Shown: in pieces, positions 1-5,969 of the stretch
Layout: each line of letters begins with the position of its first letter
Numbering within the stretch: the stretch's first letter is position 1
NCBI RefSeq assembly: GCF_937976295.1
Contig: NZ_CALJRY010000106.1
Location: forward strand, 1 to 8,000
DNA: 8,000 bases
Direction: 5' to 3'
Source: an uncultured Rothia sp.
GTDB taxonomy: Bacteria > Actinomycetota > Actinomycetes > Actinomycetales > Micrococcaceae
Notes under the pieces: generated by a model
Database searches by the model: none
What the model was told of the DNA's origin: nothing
What the model saw: the letters and a program-made list of their open reading frames with translations, nothing else
Translations under genes and position numbers: made by a program

Positions 1-977
1 CCCTCGCCGTGGTTAACACCGCCGAGCACAGCGGCCGTGAAGAAGTCACCCACGGTCACTTTGACGTGGGCCCGATCCTCAACGGCGGCACCCTCACCAG
101 TAGCGTGAAGGACGACCGCACCAGCCCCGCCCGCCACGTCTCCCCCGGCGCCCTCGAGTTCGTGCTCAATGACGCCGCGAAGCTCAACCTGCCCGCAGGC
201 ATGGAAGACATCGCCCCGGCAGGCACCCCCGTGCACATGATCGGTGCAACCCAGCAGCAGGGCGTGCCCTGGCTCGGCTGGAGCACCCAGGACCCCGAAC
301 TGCTCAAGCAGCTCGACGGCCCCGTCACCATGAGCCTCAACGGTTTTGAGGGCCCCGGCACCATGTCCACCTTCCTCTCCGGTAACTTCGGTTCCGCCGG
401 TCAGAAGGTCTTCGATTCGCGTAGCGGCGGCTCCTTCCAGGTGCCCGCAAACACCCACCAGCACAGCAACTGGGTGTTCACCGCTGAGGGTCGCTACACC
501 GTGACTATCGGCTGGACGGCACGCCTGAAGAACGGCCAGCAGGTCAGCAGCGAATCGGTTCTGCACTTCACCGTCGGCAACCCCGATAACGCCCCGGCAG
601 GCAACAACGCGCAGGGTGCGGCAGAAGCCAAGCAGGACGGCGGCAACAACGCTAACGGTGCTAACAGCACTAACGGCGGCGAGAAGAGCACCGCTAAGAA
701 CCCCGTCAACGGCTCCGTAGACGAAGCCACCGGCATCGTCACCAAGCCCGACGGATCCAAGGTGCGTATCGTCGGTAAGACCGCCTCCGGTGAGGATTGC
801 GCCCTGACCAGCCAGGAACTCGCCAACGCCCAGAAGGCAGCCGCCGCAGGTAAGCTGCCGAACACCGGTGTGGTCATCGACCCGTTCATGGTCAGCACCT
901 CCATTCTGGCGCTGGCACTCGGTGCCATGATTCTGCGTTCGGCACGCCGAAAGGGCCGCAGCGGTGACACCGCATAG
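1..977 (+). CDS. LPXTG-anchored surface protein with anchored-repeat (choice-of-anchor M) domain, 5' end outside window
   Basis: This is the C-terminal part of a sortase-anchored wall protein. The frame is open to the left edge and no signal peptide is visible, so the GTG at 9 is probably internal and the true start lies upstream. Counting from that GTG, one anchored-repeat domain spans about residues 13-190, with GHFDVGP near residues 16-22 and NTHQHSNWVF starting at residue 148. It aligns by eye along its length with the surface protein at 2810-3907. A low-complexity Asn/Gly/Ala linker follows (about 190-235), then a small Lys/Gly-rich segment containing one Cys. The end is a classical sorting signal: LPNTG (855-869), a hydrophobic stretch, and the basic tail RSARRKGRSGDTA. 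Sortase should link it covalently to the cell wall. It overlaps the next gene by 14 bases, so the two are co-transcribed. More repeats may lie upstream. The role, metal or ligand capture for the linked ABC transporter, is inferred from context. Confidence 0.9.
   Translation, partial: LAVVNTAEHSGREEVTHGHFDVGPILNGGTLTSSVKDDRTSPARHVSPGALEFVLNDAAKLNLPAGMEDIAPAGTPVHMIGATQQQGVPWLGWSTQDPELLKQLDGPVTMSLNGFEGPGTMSTFLSGNFGSAGQKVFDSRSGGSFQVPANTHQHSNWVFTAEGRYTVTIGWTARLKNGQQVSSESVLHFTVGNPDNAPAGNNAQGAAEAKQDGGNNANGANSTNGGEKSTAKNPVNGSVDEATGIVTKPDGSKVRIVGKTASGEDCALTSQELANAQKAAAAGKLPNTGVVIDPFMVSTSILALALGAMILRSARRKGRSGDTA
855..869 (+). other. LPNTG sortase sorting motif
   Basis: These codons encode L-P-N-T-G, followed by about 22 mostly hydrophobic residues and an Arg/Lys-rich tail up to the stop at 977. 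This is the standard three-part cell-wall sorting signal. Sortase cuts between Thr and Gly. No sortase gene is in the window. Confidence 0.93.
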
Positions 978-2715
978 CGGGCATACCGACAACCGCGCAC
1001 AAGCATATAGTCGGCGTACCGCCCTCACCCTCGCCTCCCGTATTGCGGTGGGTGCGGGGGTGGGGGCTGGTGCCTTCGCACTGAGCGGATGCGCCAGCAC
1101 CGTCAACGCTTCCTCCGACCGGATGCGCGTGGTCGCCACAACCCCGATTCTGGCGGATTTGGCGCAGCAGATTGCCGGGGAGCGCGCCAGCGTGCACTCT
1201 CTGGTGCCTGCCGGTGCTGACCCGCACTCGTATGAGCCGAGCCTGCGCGATATCCGCGATGTCGCCTACGCTCGCTGCGCCCTGACGAACGGTCTGCTGC
1301 TGGAGCAGCGTAAGCTCAGCAAAATGGTTGAGGCGAACCTGCCCGCCGGGGTTGTGTCCGTGGCGGTTGCGGAGAAGATTGAGCAGTACGGCGGCAAGCT
1401 CGAAGCCATTGTTGAGGATGCCTCCCTGGACTCCATCTGGCTGGGTTTGCGTGTTGAAGAGGGCGGGCAGAACGAGTCTGCCCCCACCGACTCTTCGGAT
1501 GCGGGCATGCGCTTTGAGGTGCAGAGCGTACGGGCGCGCACCTCTACCGATTCGTCGAATGCGCAGTTGGCGGCGTTCATTACGCAGACCTTCGGCGCGG
1601 TCGAGATGCTGTGCGATTCGCATGCGCGCGGCGTGAACCTCACCCGTGAGGGGGACACCGCGATCCGCACCGGCGATATGGGTTCGCTGGAGCTTCCGTT
1701 ACAGGCGCATACGCACCTGTCGTGGGCGTTTAGTGATGCCGGCGAGTACGCGATTGAGCTGAGCGCCACCGCGGTCAATGCGCCGGAGTCGGTGCGTTCT
1801 TCGCGCGGCACCCTGTACTGTGCGGTCGGTCGTGACCCGCAGGAACTGGTGGACCGCCTGGCAAAGGAACAGAACGTTTCCGCCGCCGAGATCAAGGTTC
1901 TTTCGGCAGGTCACGCCGATATTACGGCACGCACCGGCGACGGCAGGCTCGTGCTTCGCGCGGATTCCTCCCAGGGCGCCGTGGAGTACGAACTAAACCG
2001 TACCGTGGTGGCGGTCCCCTCCCGCACCCTGCAGGAGGTGCCCGCGGGCGGTAGCTACCGTTTCCTGCGGTCGGGTGCTTCTGAGCATCGCGGTCAGGTG
2101 TACCTGCTGGCGCAGGCCGTTCTGGGCAAGCACGTGCACGGCGAAATCGACCCGCACATTTGGCATTCGGTGCCGAACACGAAGGCGAGCGTGCAGGTCA
2201 TTCGTGACGCGCTCACCTCCGCTGATCCTGCGGGTGCGAGCGAGTACGCGACCCGCACCGAGCAGGTCATGAAGGAGCTTGATGCCCTGGATTCTCAGCT
2301 GCGTCAGGTGTACGGGGCCCTGCCGGAGTCGGCGCGCAACCTGGTCACCACGCACGACGGCTACCGCTACCTGGCGAGCACCTACGGGCTGCATATTGCC
2401 GGTTTTGTGAGTGCCAGCGCCAGCGGCGAGCCGAGTATTCAGCAGCGTCAGCGTTTGCGTCGCACGGTCGAGGATTTGAAGGTTCCAGCGATTTATCTGG
2501 ATAAGTCCACGGCGATGCGTTCACCGGTTCTCACGGAGCTGGCTCGGGAGGCTCAGGTACGTACCGGGGTGCTCTATTCGGACACGCTGGATGCGCAGGC
2601 TCCTCACTACGCGCAGATGATGTTGGCGAATGCTCACACGATTGCGCTGTGTTCTGGTTCTAATTCCAGCACTGAATCTTCGGGTGCTAGCTGCTCGGAG
2701 GCGAGCACCTCGTAA
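964..2715 (+). CDS. ZnuA/TroA-family metal-binding lipoprotein with inserted anchored-repeat domain (anchored repeat-type ABC transporter substrate-binding protein)
   Basis: Extracellular substrate-binding lipoprotein of a Zn/Mn-type ABC importer, 583 aa against roughly 300 for ordinary family members. The GTG start at 964 overlaps the previous gene and has AAGGG at 951-955. It keeps an N-terminal YSRRTAL stretch, a possible twin-arginine signal, followed by a hydrophobic run and the lipobox LSGC with Cys43. Four family metal-ligand motifs are visible: DPHSYEP (His88), DPHIWH (His398), THDGYRYL (His464) and YSDTL (Asp540). A His3-Asp set is more typical of zinc-type binders than the His2-Glu-Asp set of Mn-type ones. 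The extra length is an insertion at about residues 158-395 that resembles the domain of the neighbouring surface proteins, including HTHLSW (249-254) and GHADIT (316-321). The tail is Ser-rich. It fits the family called 'anchored repeat ABC transporter, substrate-binding protein'. The substrate is not proven; zinc is the best guess. Confidence 0.92.
   Translation: MTPHSGHTDNRAQAYSRRTALTLASRIAVGAGVGAGAFALSGCASTVNASSDRMRVVATTPILADLAQQIAGERASVHSLVPAGADPHSYEPSLRDIRDVAYARCALTNGLLLEQRKLSKMVEANLPAGVVSVAVAEKIEQYGGKLEAIVEDASLDSIWLGLRVEEGGQNESAPTDSSDAGMRFEVQSVRARTSTDSSNAQLAAFITQTFGAVEMLCDSHARGVNLTREGDTAIRTGDMGSLELPLQAHTHLSWAFSDAGEYAIELSATAVNAPESVRSSRGTLYCAVGRDPQELVDRLAKEQNVSAAEIKVLSAGHADITARTGDGRLVLRADSSQGAVEYELNRTVVAVPSRTLQEVPAGGSYRFLRSGASEHRGQVYLLAQAVLGKHVHGEIDPHIWHSVPNTKASVQVIRDALTSADPAGASEYATRTEQVMKELDALDSQLRQVYGALPESARNLVTTHDGYRYLASTYGLHIAGFVSASASGEPSIQQRQRLRRTVEDLKVPAIYLDKSTAMRSPVLTELAREAQVRTGVLYSDTLDAQAPHYAQMMLANAHTIALCSGSNSSTESSGASCSEASTS
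1435..2163 (+). other. Anchored-repeat-like domain inserted between the metal-ligand motifs of the binding protein
   Basis: This region encodes residues 158-400, between the first ligand motif (DPHSYEP) and the second (DPHIWH). Its first part, from IWLGLR to the FSDAGEY strand, resembles the C-terminal half of the surface-protein domain (IWPGWN to FTAPGEY). Its second part, from GHADIT to VYLLAQAVLGKHVHG, resembles the N-terminal half (GHVDMGP to VYVIPQTETKG). The halves are therefore in reversed order relative to the neighbours. Alignment was by eye only. Confidence 0.65.
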
Positions 2716-2809
2716 CCCGGATTTTAAGCTACCCACAAGCTTATATAGCCATATCAGCATATAGACAATCTTTCACACACCGTTTCGGTCATGATCCAAG
2801 GAAGTCCTC
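2716..2809 (+). promoter_or_regulatory. AT-rich 94-base gap inside the operon, possible internal promoter or operator
   Basis: This is the only real gap between the five transporter genes, and it is clearly richer in A/T than the flanking coding DNA. It contains a perfect 6-bp inverted repeat, TAAGCT (2725-2730) and AGCTTA (2738-2743), with a 7-base spacer. A TATAGA (2760-2765) could serve as a -10 element, but I see no good -35 partner. It ends with AAGGAAG (2798-2804), a good ribosome-binding site for the next gene. Nothing resembles a strong terminator, so read-through is expected. Confidence 0.35.
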
Positions 2810-3907
2810 ATGATGAACTCAACCACCCCCTCCCGCCCCTCGCGTAGCCGCGCCCTGCCCGCCCTGGCCCTGGGCGCCAGCCTGATGCTCGCACCCCTGG
2901 GTGTGGCACACGCGGAGACCACCCCGGCAACCGCCGAGAGCGCCTCGACCCAGCCGGGCGACAGCAACCTGAGCCGCGGCGAGCGCGCCCTCACCCAGAC
3001 CCTGTCGGCGGAGCAGCCGGTCGCATCCGGCCGCACCGAAATTTCCGCCGGTCACGTGGACATGGGTCCTCGTTTCAACAACGGCAAGTTTGAGCTCATG
3101 CTCCACGACGACCACGGTGAAACCCCCGTCTGGCGCAGCCTGGACGAGGTCATCTACCGCGGTAGCGACAAGGCGATCCTTGAGGTGCCGAACGACCCGC
3201 GCTACTCCTTCGTGGGTGCGCCCGCCGGCTCTAAGGTGTACGTGATTCCGCAGACCGAAACTAAGGGCGTGATCTGGCCGGGCTGGAACACTCAGGATCC
3301 GCAGCTGGTGTCCAAGCTGAACCGCGGCGTGAACCTGACCCTGGAGCAGGTGAGCGGCCCCGGCACGTTCAGCCTGTACCTGGAGAACGGCAACTTCTCG
3401 GCACCGCAGGTGCTGTGGTCCTCGACCAAGAATGAGCCGCAGAAGCTGTGGGTGGAGAAGAACACTCACACCCACGCGAACTGGGTGTTCACCGCCCCGG
3501 GCGAGTACCTGTTGAAGGTCACCGCGAGCGCTGAGCTCTCTGATGGTTCAACCGTGTCTGATACCCGCTACCTGAAGTTTGCGGTGGGTGACTCCGCGAG
3601 CGCCGATACCCTGTACGCGATGGAGGCGCAGGCTCGCGGTTCGGCTTCTTCTGCATCTTCCGATGGTTCCTCTAACTCTGCTTCTCAGGCCGCCGGAACT
3701 CAGGCGTCCGGCACCCAGGCGTCCGGTTCTTCTTCTGCCGCCGCTGCGAGCGACCAGAGCGGCTACCGGGCAGAGTTTACTATCCCCTGGGGTGCTATTG
3801 CCGCAGGCGTGGCAGCCGTGATTGCAGTGGGCGCTTTCCTTTCGTTCCGTCGCCGCTCCTCCGCGCAGCGTGAGGCACTGGATGAAGTGCGCGGTGACCG
3901 TTCGTGA
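2810..3907 (+). CDS. Exported membrane-anchored surface protein with anchored-repeat (choice-of-anchor M) domain
   Basis: A 365-aa secreted protein tethered by a C-terminal membrane helix. The N-terminus is a clear Sec signal peptide: an Arg-rich n-region, a hydrophobic core and AHA with likely cleavage after residue 35. Start may be ATG 2810 or the adjacent ATG 2813, both placed behind AAGGAAG. One anchored-repeat domain covers about residues 78-262, with GHVDMG at 81-86 and NTHTHANW at 218-225. It is similar throughout to the upstream LPNTG protein and, in rearranged order, to the insertion in the lipoprotein. A Ser/Ala/Gly/Gln linker (about 265-318) contains a short GTQAS repeat. It ends with a hydrophobic helix at about 326-346 and FRRRSS, with no LPXTG, so it should stay in the membrane rather than be wall-linked. 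Its stop overlaps the ATPase start by 4 bases. It probably passes the ligand between wall protein and lipoprotein (inference). Confidence 0.92.
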   Translation: MMNSTTPSRPSRSRALPALALGASLMLAPLGVAHAETTPATAESASTQPGDSNLSRGERALTQTLSAEQPVASGRTEISAGHVDMGPRFNNGKFELMLHDDHGETPVWRSLDEVIYRGSDKAILEVPNDPRYSFVGAPAGSKVYVIPQTETKGVIWPGWNTQDPQLVSKLNRGVNLTLEQVSGPGTFSLYLENGNFSAPQVLWSSTKNEPQKLWVEKNTHTHANWVFTAPGEYLLKVTASAELSDGSTVSDTRYLKFAVGDSASADTLYAMEAQARGSASSASSDGSSNSASQAAGTQASGTQASGSSSAAAASDQSGYRAEFTIPWGAIAAGVAAVIAVGAFLSFRRRSSAQREALDEVRGDRS

Positions 3908-4821
3908 GCGCGTCGGTAACAGCAGGCGCTACGTCAACGGTGCGCGCTACGTCAACAGTGAGCTCCGAGCCCGTTCTAGAGATTTCGAACCTGTACGCCG
4001 GCTACGCGCGCCGCTCCATCCTCAAGGATCTGTCCCTGACCCTGGAGCGCGGCGAGTTTACGGGTCTGATTGGCGCTAATGGCGCCGGTAAGACCACGCT
4101 GCTGCGCACTATTTTGGGTCTGATTCGCCCGGCGTCCGGTCAGGTTCGCGTGTTGGGTGAGTCGCCGCGTGTGGCGCGTGCGCATATTGGTTATGTGCCG
4201 CAGAAGCACCAGTTCCAGTGGGATTTTCCGCTGACCGTCAAGGATACGGTGATGACCGGTCGCGTGCGTGAGATTGGGTTCTTCCGCCGCCCGGCGAAGA
4301 AGGATTGGGTTCAGGTTTTTTCGGCGATGGAACGCACCGATGTTCTGCACCTGCAGGACGCTTCCATTGCGGAACTTTCCGGCGGTCAGCGTCAGAGGGT
4401 TCTTTTGGCGCGCGCCCTGGCGGCGAACCCCTCCCTGCTACTGTTGGATGAGCCGTTTACGGGCGTGGATGCACCGACCCAGACCACTCTGACTCGCCTG
4501 TACCGTGAGTTGGCGTCGGAGGGCATCACGATTCTGATGTCTACGCATGACATGCTGGCGGCGCGTGAGTCCTGCTCGCGTCTGTGCGGCGTGCGCGGCA
4601 ATATTCATCTGGATGGTCCGGCGGCGTCCTTTAGCTTGGAGCAGCTGCATACGTGGTTGCACGGTCACGATATTGAGGAGGCGCAGGGCCACGCCCGCAC
4701 GGGCTTCACCTGTGCCGGTGGTGCGTTGGATGAGTACGGCCACGAACTGCCGGATTCCTGCGCTTCTGATTCTTCCCTTTCCCCCGCTGATACTGTTGTT
4801 TCTACCGGGGGTGCCCGTTGA
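3904..4821 (+). CDS. ABC transporter ATP-binding protein (anchored repeat-type, Zn/Mn importer family)
   Basis: Cytoplasmic ATPase of the importer, 305 aa. All nucleotide-binding motifs are intact: Walker A GANGAGKTT (57-65), Q-loop YVPQKHQF, signature LSGGQRQR (from residue 158), Walker B LLLLDEPF with Asp182-Glu183, and the switch His215 in MSTHD. It resembles ZnuC/MntB-type ATPases. The GTG start at 3904 gives a 4-base overlap with the previous stop and suggests translational coupling. The first 20 or so residues are Ser/Thr/Ala-rich and contain an 18-bp tandem duplication (ATSTV twice), so a later start at GTG 3958 is possible. Behind the usual fold is a tail of about 55 residues (249-305) with five His and two Cys residues, beyond the length of typical family members. 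It overlaps the permease gene by 4 bases (TTGA). Confidence 0.95.
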   Translation: MSASVTAGATSTVRATSTVSSEPVLEISNLYAGYARRSILKDLSLTLERGEFTGLIGANGAGKTTLLRTILGLIRPASGQVRVLGESPRVARAHIGYVPQKHQFQWDFPLTVKDTVMTGRVREIGFFRRPAKKDWVQVFSAMERTDVLHLQDASIAELSGGQRQRVLLARALAANPSLLLLDEPFTGVDAPTQTTLTRLYRELASEGITILMSTHDMLAARESCSRLCGVRGNIHLDGPAASFSLEQLHTWLHGHDIEEAQGHARTGFTCAGGALDEYGHELPDSCASDSSLSPADTVVSTGGAR

Positions 4822-5672
4822 TTACTCCTATCGATTTTCTTGCCGACCTGTTCAACCCGTCTCTGGCGTTTCTTCCGCGCGCCCTGGCGGCTGTGCTGCT
4901 CGCGTCGGTGGTTACCGGTGTGGTGGGCTGCCACGTGCTGATGCGCGGCATGGTCTTCATCGGCGATGCGGTGGCGCACTCGGTGTTCCCTGGCCTTGCG
5001 GTGGCGTTCGTGCTGGGCGGCAACCTGGTGATGGGCGGTCTGACCGCGGGCGTGGTGACGGCTATTCTGGTGGCTATTTTCAGCCAGAATCAGCGGTTGC
5101 GCGAGGATTCGGTCATCGGCATTTTCTTCGCCGCCTCTTTTGCGTTGGGTATTGTGATTATTTCTTTGGCACCGGGCTATTCGGGGTCGGTGCAGGATTT
5201 CTTGTTCGGCTCGATTGTGGGTGTTTCGAATGAGGACATTACCCAGGCTGCGATTATGGGTGCCGTTATTCTGTTGGTGTTGTGGCTGTTCCACCGCCAG
5301 ATTGTGACGGTCAGCCTGGACCGTGAGAGTGCCCGCGCGATGGGTCTGCCGGTGCTTGCCCTGGATATTGTGCTGTACGTTCTGGTGACCATTTCTGTGG
5401 TGCTGGGTTTGCAGACGCTCGGTAATGTGCTGGTGTTGGCGCTTCTGGTGATTCCGGCGTCGGCAGCCCGGTTGGCGTGCCGCCGACTAGGGTCGATGAT
5501 GGTGTTCTCGCCGGTGTTTGGCGGTACCTGCTCGGTTGTTGGCCTGTACCTGTCGTGGGCGTTTAACCTGCCGACCGGTGGCACGATTGTGCTGTCGATG
5601 GTGGCGGCTTTTGTGCTGGTGTGGGCGGTAACGGCGGTTCGTTCGCGAGCGCGTGCCCAGCTAAAGAATTAA
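4818..5672 (+). CDS. ABC-3 family membrane permease (ZnuB-like, anchored repeat-type transporter)
   Basis: Integral membrane channel subunit of the importer, 284 aa, close to the usual size for ABC-3 permeases. The start is TTG at 4818, overlapping the ATPase stop by 4 bases. It is chosen because the first membrane helix and its lead-in (FLADLFNPSLAFLPRAL) need to be included, and a run of G at 4807-4811 lies just upstream. Family features visible are GDAVAHSVFPGLAVAF (49-64), the early conserved segment; a series of about eight hydrophobic helices; the cytoplasmic segment SLDRESARAMGLP (166-178), the likely contact with the ATPase; and LVIPASAARL (210-219), typical of ZnuB/MntC-type channels. 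It is the last gene of the operon and is followed by a strong terminator. Substrate by homology is a divalent metal, most likely zinc or manganese. Confidence 0.95.
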   Translation: MITPIDFLADLFNPSLAFLPRALAAVLLASVVTGVVGCHVLMRGMVFIGDAVAHSVFPGLAVAFVLGGNLVMGGLTAGVVTAILVAIFSQNQRLREDSVIGIFFAASFALGIVIISLAPGYSGSVQDFLFGSIVGVSNEDITQAAIMGAVILLVLWLFHRQIVTVSLDRESARAMGLPVLALDIVLYVLVTISVVLGLQTLGNVLVLALLVIPASAARLACRRLGSMMVFSPVFGGTCSVVGLYLSWAFNLPTGGTIVLSMVAAFVLVWAVTAVRSRARAQLKN

Positions 5673-5695
5673 GCCCAGCTCAACCCAACTTTTCT

Positions 5696-5731
5696 CGACT
5701 AAACATACGACTAAACACACGAGTAAACGCA
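5696..5731. repeat. Three tandem copies of a 12-bp unit in the 3' untranslated region
   Basis: The units are CGACTAAACATA (5696-5707), CGACTAAACACA (5708-5719) and CGAGTAAACGCA (5720-5731). A CGAG remnant follows. The third unit runs into the 5' arm of the terminator stem. Confidence 0.75.
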
Positions 5732-5774
5732 CGAGGCGCATCCCTGTTTGGGGGATGCGCCTCGTGCGTTTTTT
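5725..5774 (+). terminator. Strong intrinsic terminator of the transporter operon
   Basis: A perfect 20-bp inverted repeat, arms 5725-5744 and 5752-5771, encloses a 7-base loop (TGTTTGG). A T6 run occupies 5769-5774. The stem is G/C-rich (core ACGAGGCGCATCCC). It lies about 50 bases after the permease stop and insulates the dehydrogenase gene from the operon. Confidence 0.96.
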
Positions 5775-5969
5775 ACAGGTCTTAAGCACCCAAAATGAAC
5801 CATGTTCATGTTTAAAGAACCAAAAGATACACTCCGCGTAATAAAAGCGCTTAATTCAACACGTCGGGTTTAATGAAAATACAACCTATCAAATATTTCT
5901 TATGGGTTGATACATGTAGTGATAAAGCAGTCACCACACCCTCATTAGAGCTTCAAAGAAGGAGTCATC
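5775..5969 (+). promoter_or_regulatory. AT-rich leader/promoter region of the alcohol dehydrogenase gene
   Basis: Because a strong terminator lies just upstream, the dehydrogenase must have its own promoter here. The region is strikingly A/T-rich. I could not fix a convincing -35/-10 pair. Candidates include TTGATA (5907-5912) and GATAAA (5921-5926), but their spacing does not fit. Palindromic elements are ATGAAC-CAT-GTTCAT (5795-5809), AAGCGCTT near 5845 and TACATGTA (5911-5918). AAGGAG (5959-5964), 5 bases before the ATG, is a near-ideal ribosome-binding site. Confidence 0.6.
5795..5809. promoter_or_regulatory. Perfect 6-bp inverted repeat, candidate operator
   Basis: ATGAAC and GTTCAT flank a 3-base spacer about 160 bases upstream of the dehydrogenase ATG and 20 bases after the operon terminator. 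Its size suits a dimeric repressor or activator. It does not match the actinobacterial Zur consensus as I remember it (TGAAAAT-N-ATTTTCA). Confidence 0.35.

Noticed and set aside
892..1623. 243-codon minus-strand open frame over the lipoprotein gene
   Set aside because: It is antisense to a gene with clear family motifs; the Arg/Gly/His-rich composition is typical of a shadow frame.
4547..5233. 228-codon plus-strand frame across the ATPase-permease junction
   Set aside because: It overlaps two well-supported genes in another frame and its translation (Arg/Cys/Gly-rich) resembles no protein.
5696..5731. Short tandem repeat considered as a CRISPR array
   Set aside because: Units are 12 bp, contiguous, with no spacers, and no cas genes are present.
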